From Morinoia aosen (Eukaryota; Arthropoda; Malacostraca; Amphipoda; Talitridae), in NCBI GenBank assembly GCA_030386875.1, contig CM059576.1, positions 12,119,058-12,183,057 on the forward strand: a DNA stretch of 64,000 nucleotides. The letters are read 5' to 3'. A model generated the notes under the pieces. The model searched no databases, had not been told where the DNA came from, and saw nothing but the letters and a program-made list of their open reading frames with translations. This document shows, piece after piece, positions 11,993-22,850 of this stretch (positions are counted from its first letter, which is position 1; every line of letters begins with the position of its first letter). Made by a program: the position numbers and the translations under genes.

Positions 11993-13273
11993 TGAAGGTA
12001 ATGGCAAAGAAAAACTTTAAAATCATTTTATGAAACGTTTCAAACCTCAGCTTATCATCAGTCATACTCTGTATAAACAAAAAACACTCATTGAAAAAGA
12101 TACGAAAAATTGACAAAAATTGTTCTTCAAAAATTCAAAATTGGTGCCTAAATAAAACAATGACATTGCGTAAAAACGGACGATGCTAAATAACAGAATT
12201 TCACTATCCAGCATCGTACACACGAGTTAAAACGGAGGAAAACAAAATTTATAGGATAGAACTGAAATGCTGAACGGTCATACGGAAAATTAACTAGCTA
12301 AAATAAATTCCTATCAAAGTGAGAAGAATAGGGGAATAAGCGAGAGAGAAAGAAAGAGAGGAAAAAGGAAAACAAGGAGACAAAAAACAAGACTAGTAAA
12401 AATTGAATCGAATGTGAATATCGCAGCACTACTAGCTCCATTTAATTATTAAGGGGTAAGCACTTTGCATATCATTCAGAGCCGGTTTCAATTTGTGGAT
12501 ATACAAAGACTCCAACATACGCAGCTCACCAGAATTTGAAACATAGTCCACAATCTTAAACTGGTCGTTACTGATAATTTGTTCACAGGGACCTATACAA
12601 TGCTGCCTTATGTAGGAATGGGAAGGTGCTCCTAGCGGGCGTCCCGTACACGATGGCTTCTTCTGGCATGCTCTGCGACTCTCATAAATAGTGCTCGTTG
12701 GGTTGATCCCATATACTGCGATGCGCAATGCACACAACTGAATTCATAAATGAGAGAAGATCGCAAGCCCTTGGGTCGGTCATCTTTACAGCGAAAGAGA
12801 GAACCAATAGTGGATTTATTCAATAAAATCATGCGGAAACGAGTAGTAGGAATTAATTTGCCCAGAATATTCGACAGTACAGTTTTTAATTTTTTAGACT
12901 GACAGCCAAAATATGGTAGTACGCAATACCTAATAAATGAAACCTGCTCAGGCTCCCTATCGCTATAGACATTAGAAAGAAAAGTATTATCGATTTATAA
13001 AAGGCCACGACAGGAAAACCGTTGGAACAGAAGTAAGACTTGAGAAACTCAAATTCATGGTGAAGGTTATCATAGGTTGAACAAATCCTATAGGCTCTAT
13101 TGATTAAAGTGAATAGACGGTTTGCTTTAAAAGATGTGCAACAGAAACTAAAAAAGCTGAGGCCTAACCGGTAATACTTTGTTTTCTAAAAACAGAGGTA
13201 AAAAATCTATTGTCCGCCCTGTAAACTTAAACGTAAAAAAAATTAACAGAATTTCCATGTTCTAAACCTACTG
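11993..13273 (-). mobile_element. Penelope-like element, copy B (5'-truncated, minus strand)
   Basis: Read on the minus strand it starts inside the reverse transcriptase just after motif C, at the FEHGNS region near 13270. It continues through the thumb, the GIY-YIG domain (FSCVHCASQYMGST, about 12700-12755) and the C-terminal LRMLESLYIHKLKP motif (about 12495-12540), and ends past a hammerhead-like core (12038-12061). The frame is interrupted by stops and shifts. It mirrors copy C (13531-15407), making a head-to-head pair. Confidence 0.85.
12038..12061 (-). ncRNA. Hammerhead-ribozyme-like core (PLE B)
   Basis: Minus strand: canonical CTGATGA (12055-12061), then a short AAGC/GGTTT-type stem allowing G-U pairs, then GAAA (12038-12041) and C. 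Both conserved boxes match the hammerhead consensus exactly. Stem II is weak, and stems I and III were not resolved. Confidence 0.45.
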
Positions 13274-13530
13274 AACATTGGGGAATAAGTTCTCAACATC
13301 GAAAGATGCCATGCAATATTCATTCGCATTTTTTATACATGTAATATGCTTTACAAAGTCTGATGAACTGGACAAAAAATATTCATTCTATGCTCAAAAA
13401 CTTAATATTGGTACTAAAAATTTTGCTCGTTTGTACGTGGCACAGTTGTACGCAGCAAAAATTGGACAGAATTGAAAAGATCTAAAGAAATCAGGTTTAT
13501 GAATCTTCGGCAAACCATACATGATTATTC
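13274..13530 (-). mobile_element. Inverted 5' segment of PLE C (257 bp)
   Basis: Read on the minus strand it encodes the PLE fingers (MYGLPKIHKPDF, near 13520) through motif A (MASFDVENLFPNV, ending at 13274). That is exactly the part missing from the start of copy C. Copy C resumes in the plus direction at the next residues (TNVPLSETINIC, from 13531). The two breakpoints share CCAATGTT. The simplest reading is a 5' inversion made at insertion, as in twin priming. Confidence 0.8.
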
Positions 13531-14617
13531 ACCAATGTTCCGTTGTCGGAGACTATCAATATCTGCCTCAGTTCCCTATTCACTAGTCCAGCTTATCTAG
13601 TCATAGGATTAAGTCGAAATTATTTTAAGAATCTTTTGGAACTTGCCGTGTTTAATTCTTTTTTTCTGTTTAATGGCAGTGTCTACAAACAAATTGAGGG
13701 CTTGGGTATGGGCCTTCCACTCGGTCCAACTTTTGCGAACATTTTTATGTGTTTCCATGAAAAATCGTGGCTCCAAAACTGTCCTTCCTCTTTTAAGCCT
13801 ATCCTGTACAAGCGTTATGTTGACGACACCTTTGGTCTGTTCAAACGTGAAACTGATGTGGAATTATTTCTGCAATAATTGAATGTTCAGCATCCTAGTG
13901 TAAAGTTTACAGTAGATTTTGAACATGGAAATTCTCTTAATTTTTTTCACGTTAAAGTTTACCGGGCGGATTATAGATTTTTTTCCTCTGTTTTTAAAAA
14001 GCAAAGTACTACCGGTCTAGGCCTCAGCTTTTTTAGTTTCTGTTGCAGATCTTTTAAAGCAAACCGTCTATTCACTTTAATCAATAGAGCCTATAGGATT
14101 TGTTCAACCTATGATAACCTTCACCATGAATTTGAGTTCCTCAAGTCTTACTTCTGTTCCAACGGTTTCCTTGTCGTGGCCTTTTATAAATCGATTAATA
14201 CTTTTCTTTCTAATGTCTATAGCCCTAGGGAGACTGAACAGGTTTCATTTATTATGTATTGCGTACTGCCATATTTTGGCTGTCAGTCTAAAAAATTAAA
14301 AACTGAACTGTCGAATATTCTGGGCAAATTAATTCCTACGACTCGTTTCCGCATAATTTTATTGAATAAATCCACTATTGGTTCTCTCTTTCGCTGTAAA
14401 GATGACCGACCCAAGGGCTTGCGATCTTCTCTCATTTAAGAATTCAGTTGTGCGCATTGCGCATCGCAGTATATGGGATCAACCCACCGAGCACTATTTA
14501 TGAGAGTCGCAGAGCATGCCAGAAGAAGCCATCGTACGGGACGCCCGCTAGGAGCACCTTCCCATTCCAACATAAGGCAGCATTGTATAGGTCCCTGCAC
14601 AAATTATCAGTAATTAA

Positions 14618-14837
14618 CACATTTCCTGCGAAGGTACCCACCGGTGGTCGCGTAGGGGATTTTCATAGTGTTGCTGGCACACCTGTAGTCACTAACTCTT
14701 TTTTTATTAATACTTAATGAAAACTAAATGAAGCCCCGATCCAGTTATTGTTTGCTATTTTCAAAGTTGGTTACTACTATTGACTTTAAATTTGAAATGA
14801 ATGTTCAACTTTAGTTTAACCCATCGCATTTAACGTG
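14618..14837. mobile_element. TTAA-flanked MITE, copy 1, inside PLE C
   Basis: Flanked by TTAA at 14614-14617 and 14838-14841. Ends are related inverted repeats (CACATTTCCTGCGAAGG against CACGTTAAATGCGATGG). The interior, with GGGGATTTTCATA and GTTTGCTATTTTCAAA, is shared with the element at 25611-25854. Copy B provides the uninterrupted PLE sequence, which shows that about 8-10 target bases next to the insertion were also lost. No coding capacity. Confidence 0.75.
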
Positions 14838-15339
14838 TTAAGATTGTGGACTATGCTTCAAATTCTGGTGAGCTGCGTATGTTGGAGTCTCTGTATATTC
14901 ACAAATTGAAACCGGCTCTGAATGATATGCAAAGTGCTTACCCCTTAAAAATTAAATGGAGCTAGTAGTGCAGCGATATTCACATTCGATTAAATTTTTA
15001 CTAGTCTTGTTTTTTGTTACCTTGTTTTCCTTTTTCCTCTCTTTCTTTCTCTCTCGCTTATTCCCCTATTCTTCTCACTTTGATAGGATTTTATTTTAGC
15101 TAGTTAATTTTCCTTATGACCGTTCCGTATTTTAGTTGTATTCCTATAAATTTTGTCTTCCTCCGTTTTAACTCGTGTGTACGATGCTGGATAGTGAAAT
15201 TCTGTTATTTAGCATCATCCGTTTTTACGTAATGTCATTGTTTTATTTAGGCACCAATTTTGAATTTTGAAGAAAAATTTTTGTCAATTTTTCGTATATT
15301 TTATTCAATGCGTGTATTTTTTGTTTATACAGAGTATGA

Positions 15340-15363
15340 CTGATGATGAGCTGATCCTTGAAA
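15340..15363 (+). ncRNA. Hammerhead-ribozyme-like core (PLE C)
   Basis: CTGATGA (15340-15346) and GAAAC (15360-15364) match the hammerhead boxes exactly. The intervening stem is poor (about 3 bp). It is the plus-strand counterpart of the copy B motif. Probably a degraded ribozyme. Confidence 0.4.
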
Positions 15364-15407
15364 CGTTTCATACAAATGATTTTATAGTTTCTCTTTGCTA
15401 TAACCTT

Positions 15408-16413
15408 CATATATATATAGGATTATATAGGAAAGTTTGGTTCTATAAATAAAATTTTAGTATTGGATGAGAAATCTCTCTAAATTTTGAGATACGTATT
15501 TACATAGTATAAGGAGCATTATCTCAGATGAAACTAAATTTAGAGGGATTTCTCAACCAAACTGAAATTCACAACCAGTGTTGAGTACAAAATGAATACT
15601 TTTTACGTAAACTCAAAAATTCTTGCTCAATTTTCGATGATGTGTTTATCGATATTTTTCAATGCCTGAACTTAATCACTAACCTTTTCAGGAAGGGTAA
15701 TTATGAGAAATACAAAATTTAAATATTCATTTAACGCACATTATAATAATCTGAGAGTGAACAGCAGAAATACCTGCTCAACAGGACACCCCTGGCTAGA
15801 TGCGACCTACGGTCGGCGTATACGAATAGACAGAAGCCCAATAAGGCTAGTTTTACTAAGATTCAATAGCGAGAATTTTCACGCGATACGAGTTAATTTT
15901 AGAAGTTCAAAAGTTTATTTCGATAGGCCACAGCCTAAGTTAAGTTGAAGAGTTTTATTTAGGACGGTGACACAGCCGCTATTCAAGTTTAGTTATAAGC
16001 TAAAATTTTTAAGGTCTCCTCCAACATGCTTACTGTCTCTCTCCACAAACAAAAAGTACTAGGTTCCGTGAACAAAAGAGAAGGCTACATTTAAAACAGA
16101 CCGAAGTCTGCAAGGAACCCAGAAAACAGTGTAGAGTGACAACAGTGTTCAACGGAAATTAAAGTGGAGGTTGACGAGAGATCTTCCGTTCCCGAGTTAT
16201 TCTAGGGTGCACGACGATTCAAGCACTGCTCCTTCTGTCAGTGAGACCAACGAAAGGTGCGCACGCTTCGAAGTGTCCGGCGCTAGAACGACCGTCTCGG
16301 CAACAACCCAGCGAGGTAGAAGGGTCACAATACAGGCCCACAACAGTCGGCTACCAATGCTGCAGAACAAAATAAACCGTGAAACTTAGAAATAAGCACA
16401 GATAAGAAAGTAA
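15408..16413. other. No gene recognised
   Basis: AT-rich to 15960, then moderately GC-rich to 16400. Plus frames at 15703-15948 (81 codons) and 16171-16389 (72 codons) have no recognised motif. The second half and 18650-19410 may be older repeat sequence into which the Gypsy element inserted. Confidence 0.3.
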
Positions 16414-16418
16414 AATTG

Positions 16419-16805
16419 TGTTGTATATTAAAATATGCATCGTATAATGTGATACTGGTTTCATGAGAACGAGTTCCGGAGCGGAGGTTTGCGCGGCTTG
16501 CCGCCGCCGGATGCCATATCGCGTTCAGGTCAGATGTCTTTATGGGACCTCCGCCGGAAGCTGTGCCTTCGGGGCGCATCGCATTGGTATGCACCGGAAG
16601 AGCATTGTTTAACTTCCGAGCGCTATAGCTTATAAGCAGAGTCGATGTATTGATGATTCAGTACAAGAATAGGAACCGAGCTGAGAGTTTCCTTTTCCAA
16701 CTCCATGAAGTTAACGCTTCAGATCGGTAGTTACAGTTACCGATACTGTAGTTTGCAGCTACAGTTAGTAAACCTCGTATCGTGATGAAAAACCACGATA
16801 TAACA
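16419..16805 (+). repeat. Left LTR of the Gypsy element
   Basis: 387 bp, begins TG and ends CA, and matches the right LTR along its length by eye. It contains a GC-rich block (TTGCCGCCGCCGG) about 85-100 bases in. Confidence 0.92.
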
Positions 16806-16904
16806 AATGGCGACGACTCTTCGAATCTCCAAAGTAAATTTGAACGTTACAAGTGCTCCGAAATTAAGATGGCGCATTCAGCAGTTTGCTGTCCTCCATC
16901 GACG

Positions 16905-18215
16905 TTAAAGTGGAAACAGTGAGTAATATCTACAACGATTCAAGTACAGTGTGCAGACGTTCTTCAGAAGGCGGGAAACAATGATGGTAACAAAGCTAGT
17001 ATTATAGTTGAAGCTTTGCCTGTAAACTTCATTACTGATCTACAACGAAGAATTTAACCTACGTTACTCACTGATGCTACATATGAGGAACTTGAAGGAA
17101 AGTTAATACAACAATTTAAAATCAAGAAATCCACTGTTGGCGCATCTGTTACATTTCTAAACAGAGAGCAAAGTGTTAATGAATCCATACAAAGTTATGC
17201 TAAAACGTTAAATGACTTAGCATCTTCGTGCAACTACGAAAATTGCGGTCGCGATCGTCTCTTGAGAGATGCTCTTGTGGCTGGTCTACATTCAGCGCAA
17301 ATTCTCAGCGCGGTTCTACAGAAGTGTGACAGCAAGTCCTTCAACGAATGCGTTGAACATGCAAAACTCATTGAACAGTAAAGCTTCGACGCTCCAGATA
17401 TTATTCGTGAGGATTCATCTTCATCGTTTTTCACTACAGAAAAACTACAGCCGAATTACATATGCATTCGCTGCGGAACTAGGCAGAAGCACCTTACAAA
17501 GAATTGCTATGCCCTAAAATTAAATTAATAAAATGCAAAAAATGTGGAAATAGGCCACATTTCTAAAGTTTGCAATTTACGACTGCAGCACGACCTCCTC
17601 CTGTTAAGCCTACACGAAGGGGACCTACACGAGAAGAATTTGACGCAGCTCGCACTTACATAGTGCAGCTGGAAAGGAGCGGTTCTCAGTGCAACGTCGG
17701 AAGAGAAGATGTGTCAATGAAGAGTTCAAGTGAGCTTCTACAGCGGAAGAACGAAGTTATTCTACAAAAGCCTAGGAACGATACTTGTGACGGTAACTAT
17801 GTTCATAATTTCTCTGATGTACAAACTAATTACGCGTTATTTCAGTCACATTGTATTCCTCAAAGTGTCACAAAACTTACTCCCTTTGATGCGCTCAACA
17901 ATCGTAAAATTGTTACTTCCAGAGATGGAGTTAATCCTAAATATTCTTTGTCCAAAGCTAAGCCTATGTATGTAACTCAATTCTCTGATGATCTGTTTAA
18001 TGATTCTTACTTGTCATCTGATTCAGTCTAACGTTAAAGATACCGTTCATCTAGATGTGTCGCCTGATGCAGTTCCTGTATTTTTAAAGCACGCCGTGTT
18101 CTAGTAAGACTAAAAGACTCCTGCTTTGACACCGGTCAGCAGTTTACCTGTACAAAATGTACCTTGTAGATCAGGTAAAATAACTAAACCTGTAATGCGA
18201 ATAGGTTGCTAAGTT
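16905..18215 (+). pseudogene. Gypsy gag with two zinc knuckles, plus fused pol edges (broken)
   Basis: From about 17060 the forward translation matches the capsid style of Gypsy (Mag-like) gag proteins: Gln/Lys-rich helices and the LRDALVAGLHS motif near 17258-17295. Two CCHC knuckles follow, CIRCG...H...C (about 17462-17510) and KCKKCG...C (about 17530-17570). Stops and shifts interrupt it at 17379-17381, at 17517-17528 and inside the second knuckle. A 153-codon open frame (17570-18031) continues the polyprotein. It is followed by a short segment reading PVFLKARRV, the usual lead-in to Gypsy reverse transcriptase. That jumps straight into the end of pol, so protease, RT, RNase H and integrase cores are gone. 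Confidence 0.75.
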
Positions 18216-18257
18216 TTCCTTCCGTGTGTCATATAGTCATCTAAAAGGGAGGGAAAT

Positions 18258-18644
18258 TGTTGTATATTAAAATATGCATCGTATAATGTGATACTGGTTT
18301 CATGAGAACGAGTTCCGGAGCGGAGGTTTGCGCGGCTTGCCGCCGCCGGATGCCATATCGCGTTCAGGTCAGATGTCTTTATGGGACCTCCGCCGGAAGC
18401 TGTGCCTTCGGGGCGCATCGCATTGGTATGCACCGGAAGAGCATTGTTTAACTTCCGAGCGCTATAGCTTATAAGCAGAGTCGATGTATTGATGATTCAG
18501 TACAAGAATAGGAACCGAGCTGAGAGTTTCCTTTTCCAACTCCATGAAGTTAACGCTTCAGATCGGTAGTTACAGTTACCGATACTGTAGTTTGCAGCTA
18601 CAGTTAGTAAACCTCGTATCGTGATGAAAAACCACGATATAACA
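18258..18644 (+). repeat. Right LTR of the Gypsy element
   Basis: 387 bp, same length and apparently same sequence as the left LTR. Preceded by a polypurine tract at 18243-18256 and followed by the AATTG duplication. Confidence 0.92.
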
Positions 18645-18649
18645 AATTG

Positions 18650-19411
18650 TTACCAAATAAATTCCGGATATTTCAACTATTATTAACCCACCGACGGGAA
18701 CCGGGTGGCTTTCCCAAAGTAGAGGCCTCACCCCGAAGAGACACAGAATCTTAACAGAACCAGCGCGACATGAATACTGCACGAGTAACAGCACCGGTAG
18801 ATAACGAAGAGAAAATGGACAGTAATTTACGACCAAACTATGGCAAAAGAACAATGAACAATACGACTAACCCACCTAAAAGAAGCTGAGGGCTTTCCGC
18901 GAAGTAGTTGACCCGAAGCGAGAGAACTAAACAACAGTCTCAGGACGCAGATACTGCCCGTGATTAAAAGGACAGTTTAGAGCGCGGAAAAGGAGGACGC
19001 GGGAATTCAAAATGCGCATAAATTGACACTTCGAGTTTAACAATTAAGCGACTAACTCACCCAAAGAATGGTAGTCTTCAGTGGAATACGTTCAGGCATA
19101 AGAAAAAGACATTTGAAGGAAATACAGGACGAGGAGAAACACTCCATCTTAGAAAATAAAAGAATAGTTAGAGATTCATTCGATAGAAATTAGAGAAGAC
19201 TTTGATCAGTGCTGCGCTCTGATGAGAAGGTCACGGTCAATTTCCACTTTTAGTAGAGCCAGACACTTATTATTTTGATTTTATTTGATTTCATTCGATT
19301 TAATTTGGTCGATGGAGTACGCCAAGATGAAAGTTGATGCGTGGAACACAACACAACAAAAATTGAAAGAAACGCTAATAAATATAACTCAAAAGATAGT
19401 AAGAATGAAAC
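18650..19411. other. No gene recognised
   Basis: Purine-rich, moderately GC-rich DNA to about 19060, then AT-rich. No open frame of note on the plus strand; a 92-codon minus frame at 18576-18854 has no recognised motif. Possibly the leader of an older retroelement. Confidence 0.3.
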
Positions 19412-19415
19412 TTAA

Positions 19416-19637
19416 CCCTTTAACGTCCGAATTTTTGTACTCATATTACCGTTAACACAACCACCGTCACTAAACTGGCGCTGGCATCTGGCAGTCACCG
19501 ATATCAGGATGGGATAAGAACTGCCACTCGGCAGAGAACTTCAAAGAACACATTAGGGAACTAATTGAATAAGAAATAAAATATATTGAAGGGGAATTTT
19601 GAAAGAGGACACTGGTGTCCTCTGGGACGTTAAAGGG
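19416..19637. mobile_element. TTAA-flanked MITE with piggyBac-style ends
   Basis: Starts CCCTTTAACGTCC and ends with the exact inverse GGACGTTAAAGGG apart from a one-base difference next to it, flanked by TTAA at 19412-19415 and 19638-19641. Length is 222 bp. CCC-initial ends at a TTAA target are the classical piggyBac arrangement. No coding capacity. It appears to have inserted in the 5' part of a GC-richer block. Confidence 0.8.
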
Positions 19638-19641
19638 TTAA

Positions 19642-20109
19642 GGGTTGCCAGAATAACTGCGCTACGTAACACGATACTTCGATCAAGACGTAAACAGCAG
19701 TCAACTGAGCGATTGAAGCACAGAGGTGACACATTGGTTAGACCCCACCATGATGAAATTACGTCACCCGACGTCGCCGAAGTTAGTTCGGAGCACAACC
19801 ACGAGCAAGGAGCGTCAGCTCGTGCGGAACAAGCTCTATGGGGAACGGAAAGAATCTGCAGGTCGAGTCGCTGCCCAGCCCGAGGTCACCTCACTTAGGG
19901 AATAAAGATTTAAATGTAATTAGAAATCAGAAAAATTTAAGTTTATACTTTTCAAATTTGATTCTTTTTTTTTTTTATTTCAATTAAAGTTTGTTTATTT
20001 TATTTATTTATTTTACGATATTTTATTGAATTTATCAATTGTTTAGTAATTCAATTCTTTATTTAATTGTTAGAAATGTCGAGCAATTTTTGACATGTTA
20101 AAAAAACCT
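19642..20109 (+). other. GC-rich block with open frame, then AT-rich spacer
   Basis: A forward frame stays open from within the adjacent MITE to 19898, Arg/Glu/His-rich and unlike the AT-driven frames nearby. About 85 codons lie outside the MITE. No domain recognised. It may be a retroelement fragment. From 19920 on the DNA is very AT-rich, with a run of 15 T at about 19965-19980. Confidence 0.25.
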
Positions 20110-21433
20110 TATTTGTTTCCGGAAGCGCTCCTGGTGTTTTATATGGCTTGCCTAAATTCCACAAATGCAACTTCGAGGTTAATTTTCCGTTCAGACCTAT
20201 TTTTGTAGCCTACCGTACTCCTAGCTTCAATCTGGCCGAATTTCTAGTTCCTATCCTGACTCCATCTACCTTCAACGATTATACAGTGGAAAATTCAAAA
20301 TCTTTTCTAAGCTAGGTGGTTTCAATTGATAGCGCTGATAATCTTTTAATTGCTACTTTTGACGTCGAGAATTTATTTACTAATATTCCGCTACACGAGA
20401 CCAAAGAGATTGGTTTAGATTGCTTGTTTTCTAAGACTGATTCTGTTATTGGCTTAACTAAATCTTATTTTCAAAACTTTGTTGCAGCTCTGTTCTAAAT
20501 TAATATTTTATTTATGACAGTATCTTTTACCAGCAATTAGACGGGCTTAGAATGGGTCTCCCGTTAGGACCCACCTTTGCTAATATGTTCATGGCTTTTC
20601 ACGAAAAAAGGTGGTTAGAAATTTGCTCGGCTGAATGTAAGCCTGTATTTTATAAACGTTACATTAATGGCATATTCCTTTTATTAGGAGATAGTTCTCA
20701 CTGAAGCTTGTCTTGTCGTACATTAATTCGCAACATGCGAGTATTAAGTTTACCATACAACTCTAAAAAGAAAACTCTTTCCCGTTATTTTATTCTATGA
20801 TTACTCGCCAGTAAAAAAAACAAGTTTCATAGCTTTGTCTATTGTAAGCAAACATTTACTGGGTTCGGTTTGAGCTTCTACAGTTTTTGTAATTTTCTTT
20901 TAAAATTTGATAGTATCAGAACTCTGTTACGTAGGGCGTATAGTGAATGTTCAAGTCTTCAGTAGTTTCAATGTGAAATTGAATTTCTGAATAACTTCTT
21001 TCGTAATAATGGTTACTCCGCTTGGCTCATTAATTCCTCAGTCAAGAAGTTTTTAAATTCAAAATTTCATGACCGCCTACCCATGACAACTGTACATAAA
21101 AAAGTTCTCCATTTTGTTATACCAAATTTTGGTTAACAATCTGAAAAATTGGAGAAAGATTTGCGGTCGCTTCTATCAAAACATTTCATGCATACTAATT
21201 TACCAATAATTTGAGTGAACGCCTACAAAATGAATTCTAATTTCAATTACAGAGATAAGCGTCCGAAGGCTTTGCTCTCTTCAGTTATTTTCCAATATCA
21301 TGGCGCACTGTGTGCGTCTGAGCACGTGGGGTCTACAAAAAGGGCCTTGCGGGTTCGTGTCGCAGTTCATGCAGCACGAAGATTCCGAACAAATAGACCA
21401 CTTTCTTTTAACAAAAACACTGCAGCAGGGCGA

Positions 21434-22555
21434 AATTTAAACTCAGGAAATTACCATATTATATCTGAGGAGAAACCTTAGTTGACCAGGGCAAGCTTTT
21501 AGCAAGGAAATTTGTAACATTAGAACGGTTGATAGGAAGAAGAATTGTAAATGGCATAAATCGTGAAGTTAGCGCTGCGTCACTTATGCCAATAAGCCCC
21601 GCTAGGTCTTCGTTAAGAAGTTCGCCTGTCGAATGAAAGATGCGAAATCTAGATTAGGGTAACTCCAACACTGGGAGAGCTTAGGATGTTAACTACACTT
21701 GGTGTCCAAATATAAGAAGCAAATAAGCTTTATCTAAGAAGGAATTCAAAGTTACGTAACGTTGTCACACTTTTATATTTATCACTTATCGACTCTTTAT
21801 AATTTATTATTCATTTATCATTCATCAATTATTTATAACTTATCAATTATTTATAATTTATCATTCATTTATCATTAATCATTCATTTATCATTTATCAA
21901 TTATTTATAATTTGTCCATTTTTTATCAATTATTTATCACTTATTAATTATTTATCACTAGAATATACTCGTAGATAGAGGGCGAAACTTCTATTTATTA
22001 CAGGTTACGAGACAGGCTCACATAATGCGCTAGAGAAAGTCACTGGGCAAAGACGCAGAGCTACAAGCGTGACTCACGTCCTCACAGCGCTGAGCAGTTC
22101 AGAGGTCTGAAGAGGAGCGGCGCGCAGCGCAGGTACGGGCGATCAGACGGAGGAGAAGTCTACCGTCTACCCCATCATCGCGGGATATCCAGAGCCGAGG
22201 CAGAGTTAAAACGGGACTCACAGGATCCAAGTGGAGCATCCAAAGGCACCAAATCTTCGGGGTAAAACTACGGCCGTCCACCGCACCAAAGAATGTCCAC
22301 AATGGAGACTCCGGCGGCAACGTAGGGCTCCGCAATAAACACGAGGGACGGCTCCTGCTAACCATGCTGAGGCTAAATAATAACTTGGCACAGAGGTTAG
22401 CTGCTTATGATGGCTTGACAGGCGCAGAAAGGTGGAAACCCCGGATATAAAACTCCGCCGTGTACCCAGTGACTTCAAGGGCTTTAATAAAATTCCAGCC
22501 TTAACTTTGAACTTAGATTATAGTTTAACACTTATATAATGACTTATAATTCACG
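21434..22555. mobile_element. Insertion in PLE D, possibly LTR-derived
   Basis: About 1.1 kb separates the GIY-YIG domain from the C-terminal motif of PLE D. It has three parts: mixed sequence, an extremely AT-rich ATTTATCA/TTATTTAT repeat (21770-21965), and a GC-rich block (22010-22480). The last ends with a TATA-like ATATAAAA (about 22445) and an AATAAA about 40 bases later. TATA box and polyadenylation signal close together are typical of an LTR. Terminal TG/CA ends and a target duplication were not resolved, so this is tentative. Confidence 0.4.
21770..21965. repeat. AT-rich short-period repeat (ATTTATCA / TTATTTATAA)
   Basis: Irregular tandem array of about 8-16-base words such as ATTTATCATTC and AATTATTTATAA. 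It lies within the insertion that splits PLE D. Confidence 0.8.
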
Positions 22556-22850
22556 ACAGTGCTTGCTCTTGCAGAAAAGTGTGACTTGCCTGTTCGTTTA
22601 CACAATTTCCAGTTTATTGCAACCTTTTTGGGTCAAACAGATCTTCGAATTTTGGGGTTTCTTTTTATCGAGAGAGATAAACCGGTTTTAAATGATGTTC
22701 AACTTCCTTTCCCTTATGGATTTCATGTTAGTAATCACAAATGTTACCAATGTCTATGTATATTTTTTTACTGCATGAAAATAACTTTGTGTTTCCTCAG
22801 ATGCTGTAAATGACCCTTGTGGTCGAGACGTTCATCTTTCATGTATATTT

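Larger units (their letters stand above)
13531..15407 (+). mobile_element. Penelope-like element, copy C (broken)
   Basis: Plus-strand PLE body starting after motif A. Motif B is intact (GLGMGLPLGPTFANIF, about 13702-13749), as is motif C (RYVDDTF, about 13812-13832). A TAA stops the frame at 13876, with reading continuing in the same frame from 13879. The thumb follows, then another TAA at 14437-14439 just before the GIY-YIG motif (FSCAHCASQYMGST, about 14443-14484). A 220-bp TTAA element (14618-14837) splits the end of the ORF, which resumes with LRMLESLYIHKLKP near 14874-14915. A hammerhead-like core lies at 15340-15363. The copy retains both catalytic aspartates but cannot encode one chain. 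Confidence 0.88.
16419..18644 (+). mobile_element. Gypsy-type LTR retrotransposon, internally deleted
   Basis: Two 387-bp LTRs (16419-16805 and 18258-18644) look identical by eye. Each starts TGTTG and ends AACA. A 5-bp duplication AATTG flanks the element at 16414-16418 and 18645-18649. A purine-rich tract (AAAAGGGAGGGAAAT) precedes the right LTR. The sequence TGGCGACGACT soon after the left LTR is a possible primer-binding site. The internal region is only about 1.45 kb, against about 4-5 kb in complete Gypsy elements. It keeps a gag remnant and the edges of pol. Identical LTRs point to a recent insertion, so the deletion probably existed before insertion and the copy was mobilised in trans. 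Confidence 0.92.
20110..22850 (+). mobile_element. Penelope-like element, copy D (dead, split by an insertion)
   Basis: Plus-strand PLE. Visible: the fingers GVLYGLPKFHK (about 20132), motif A FDVENLFTNIPLHET (about 20358-20400) and motif B LRMGLPLGPTFANMF (about 20549-20590). Motif C reads RYINGIF at about 20658-20680, so both catalytic aspartates are replaced (YINGI for YxDDT). The GIY-YIG remnant ALCASEHVGST lies at about 21304-21337. The ORF is then interrupted by a foreign 1.1-kb segment (about 21434-22555). It resumes with LRILGFLFIERDKPVLND at about 22636-22690. Several stops (20313, 20498, 20701) also break it. Near 22830 a GACC/GGTC stem followed by GAGACG is a decayed version of the hammerhead motif. 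Confidence 0.85.

Noticed and set aside
16419-18644. An endogenous retrovirus.
   Set aside because: It has gag zinc knuckles and LTRs but no envelope frame, and its gag resembles Gypsy elements of the Mag type.
22099-22478. Two overlapping minus frames of 86-88 codons in a GC-rich block.
   Set aside because: They overlap in different frames, have no recognised motif and lie in an insertion with LTR-like signals, so they are likely by-products of GC-rich sequence.
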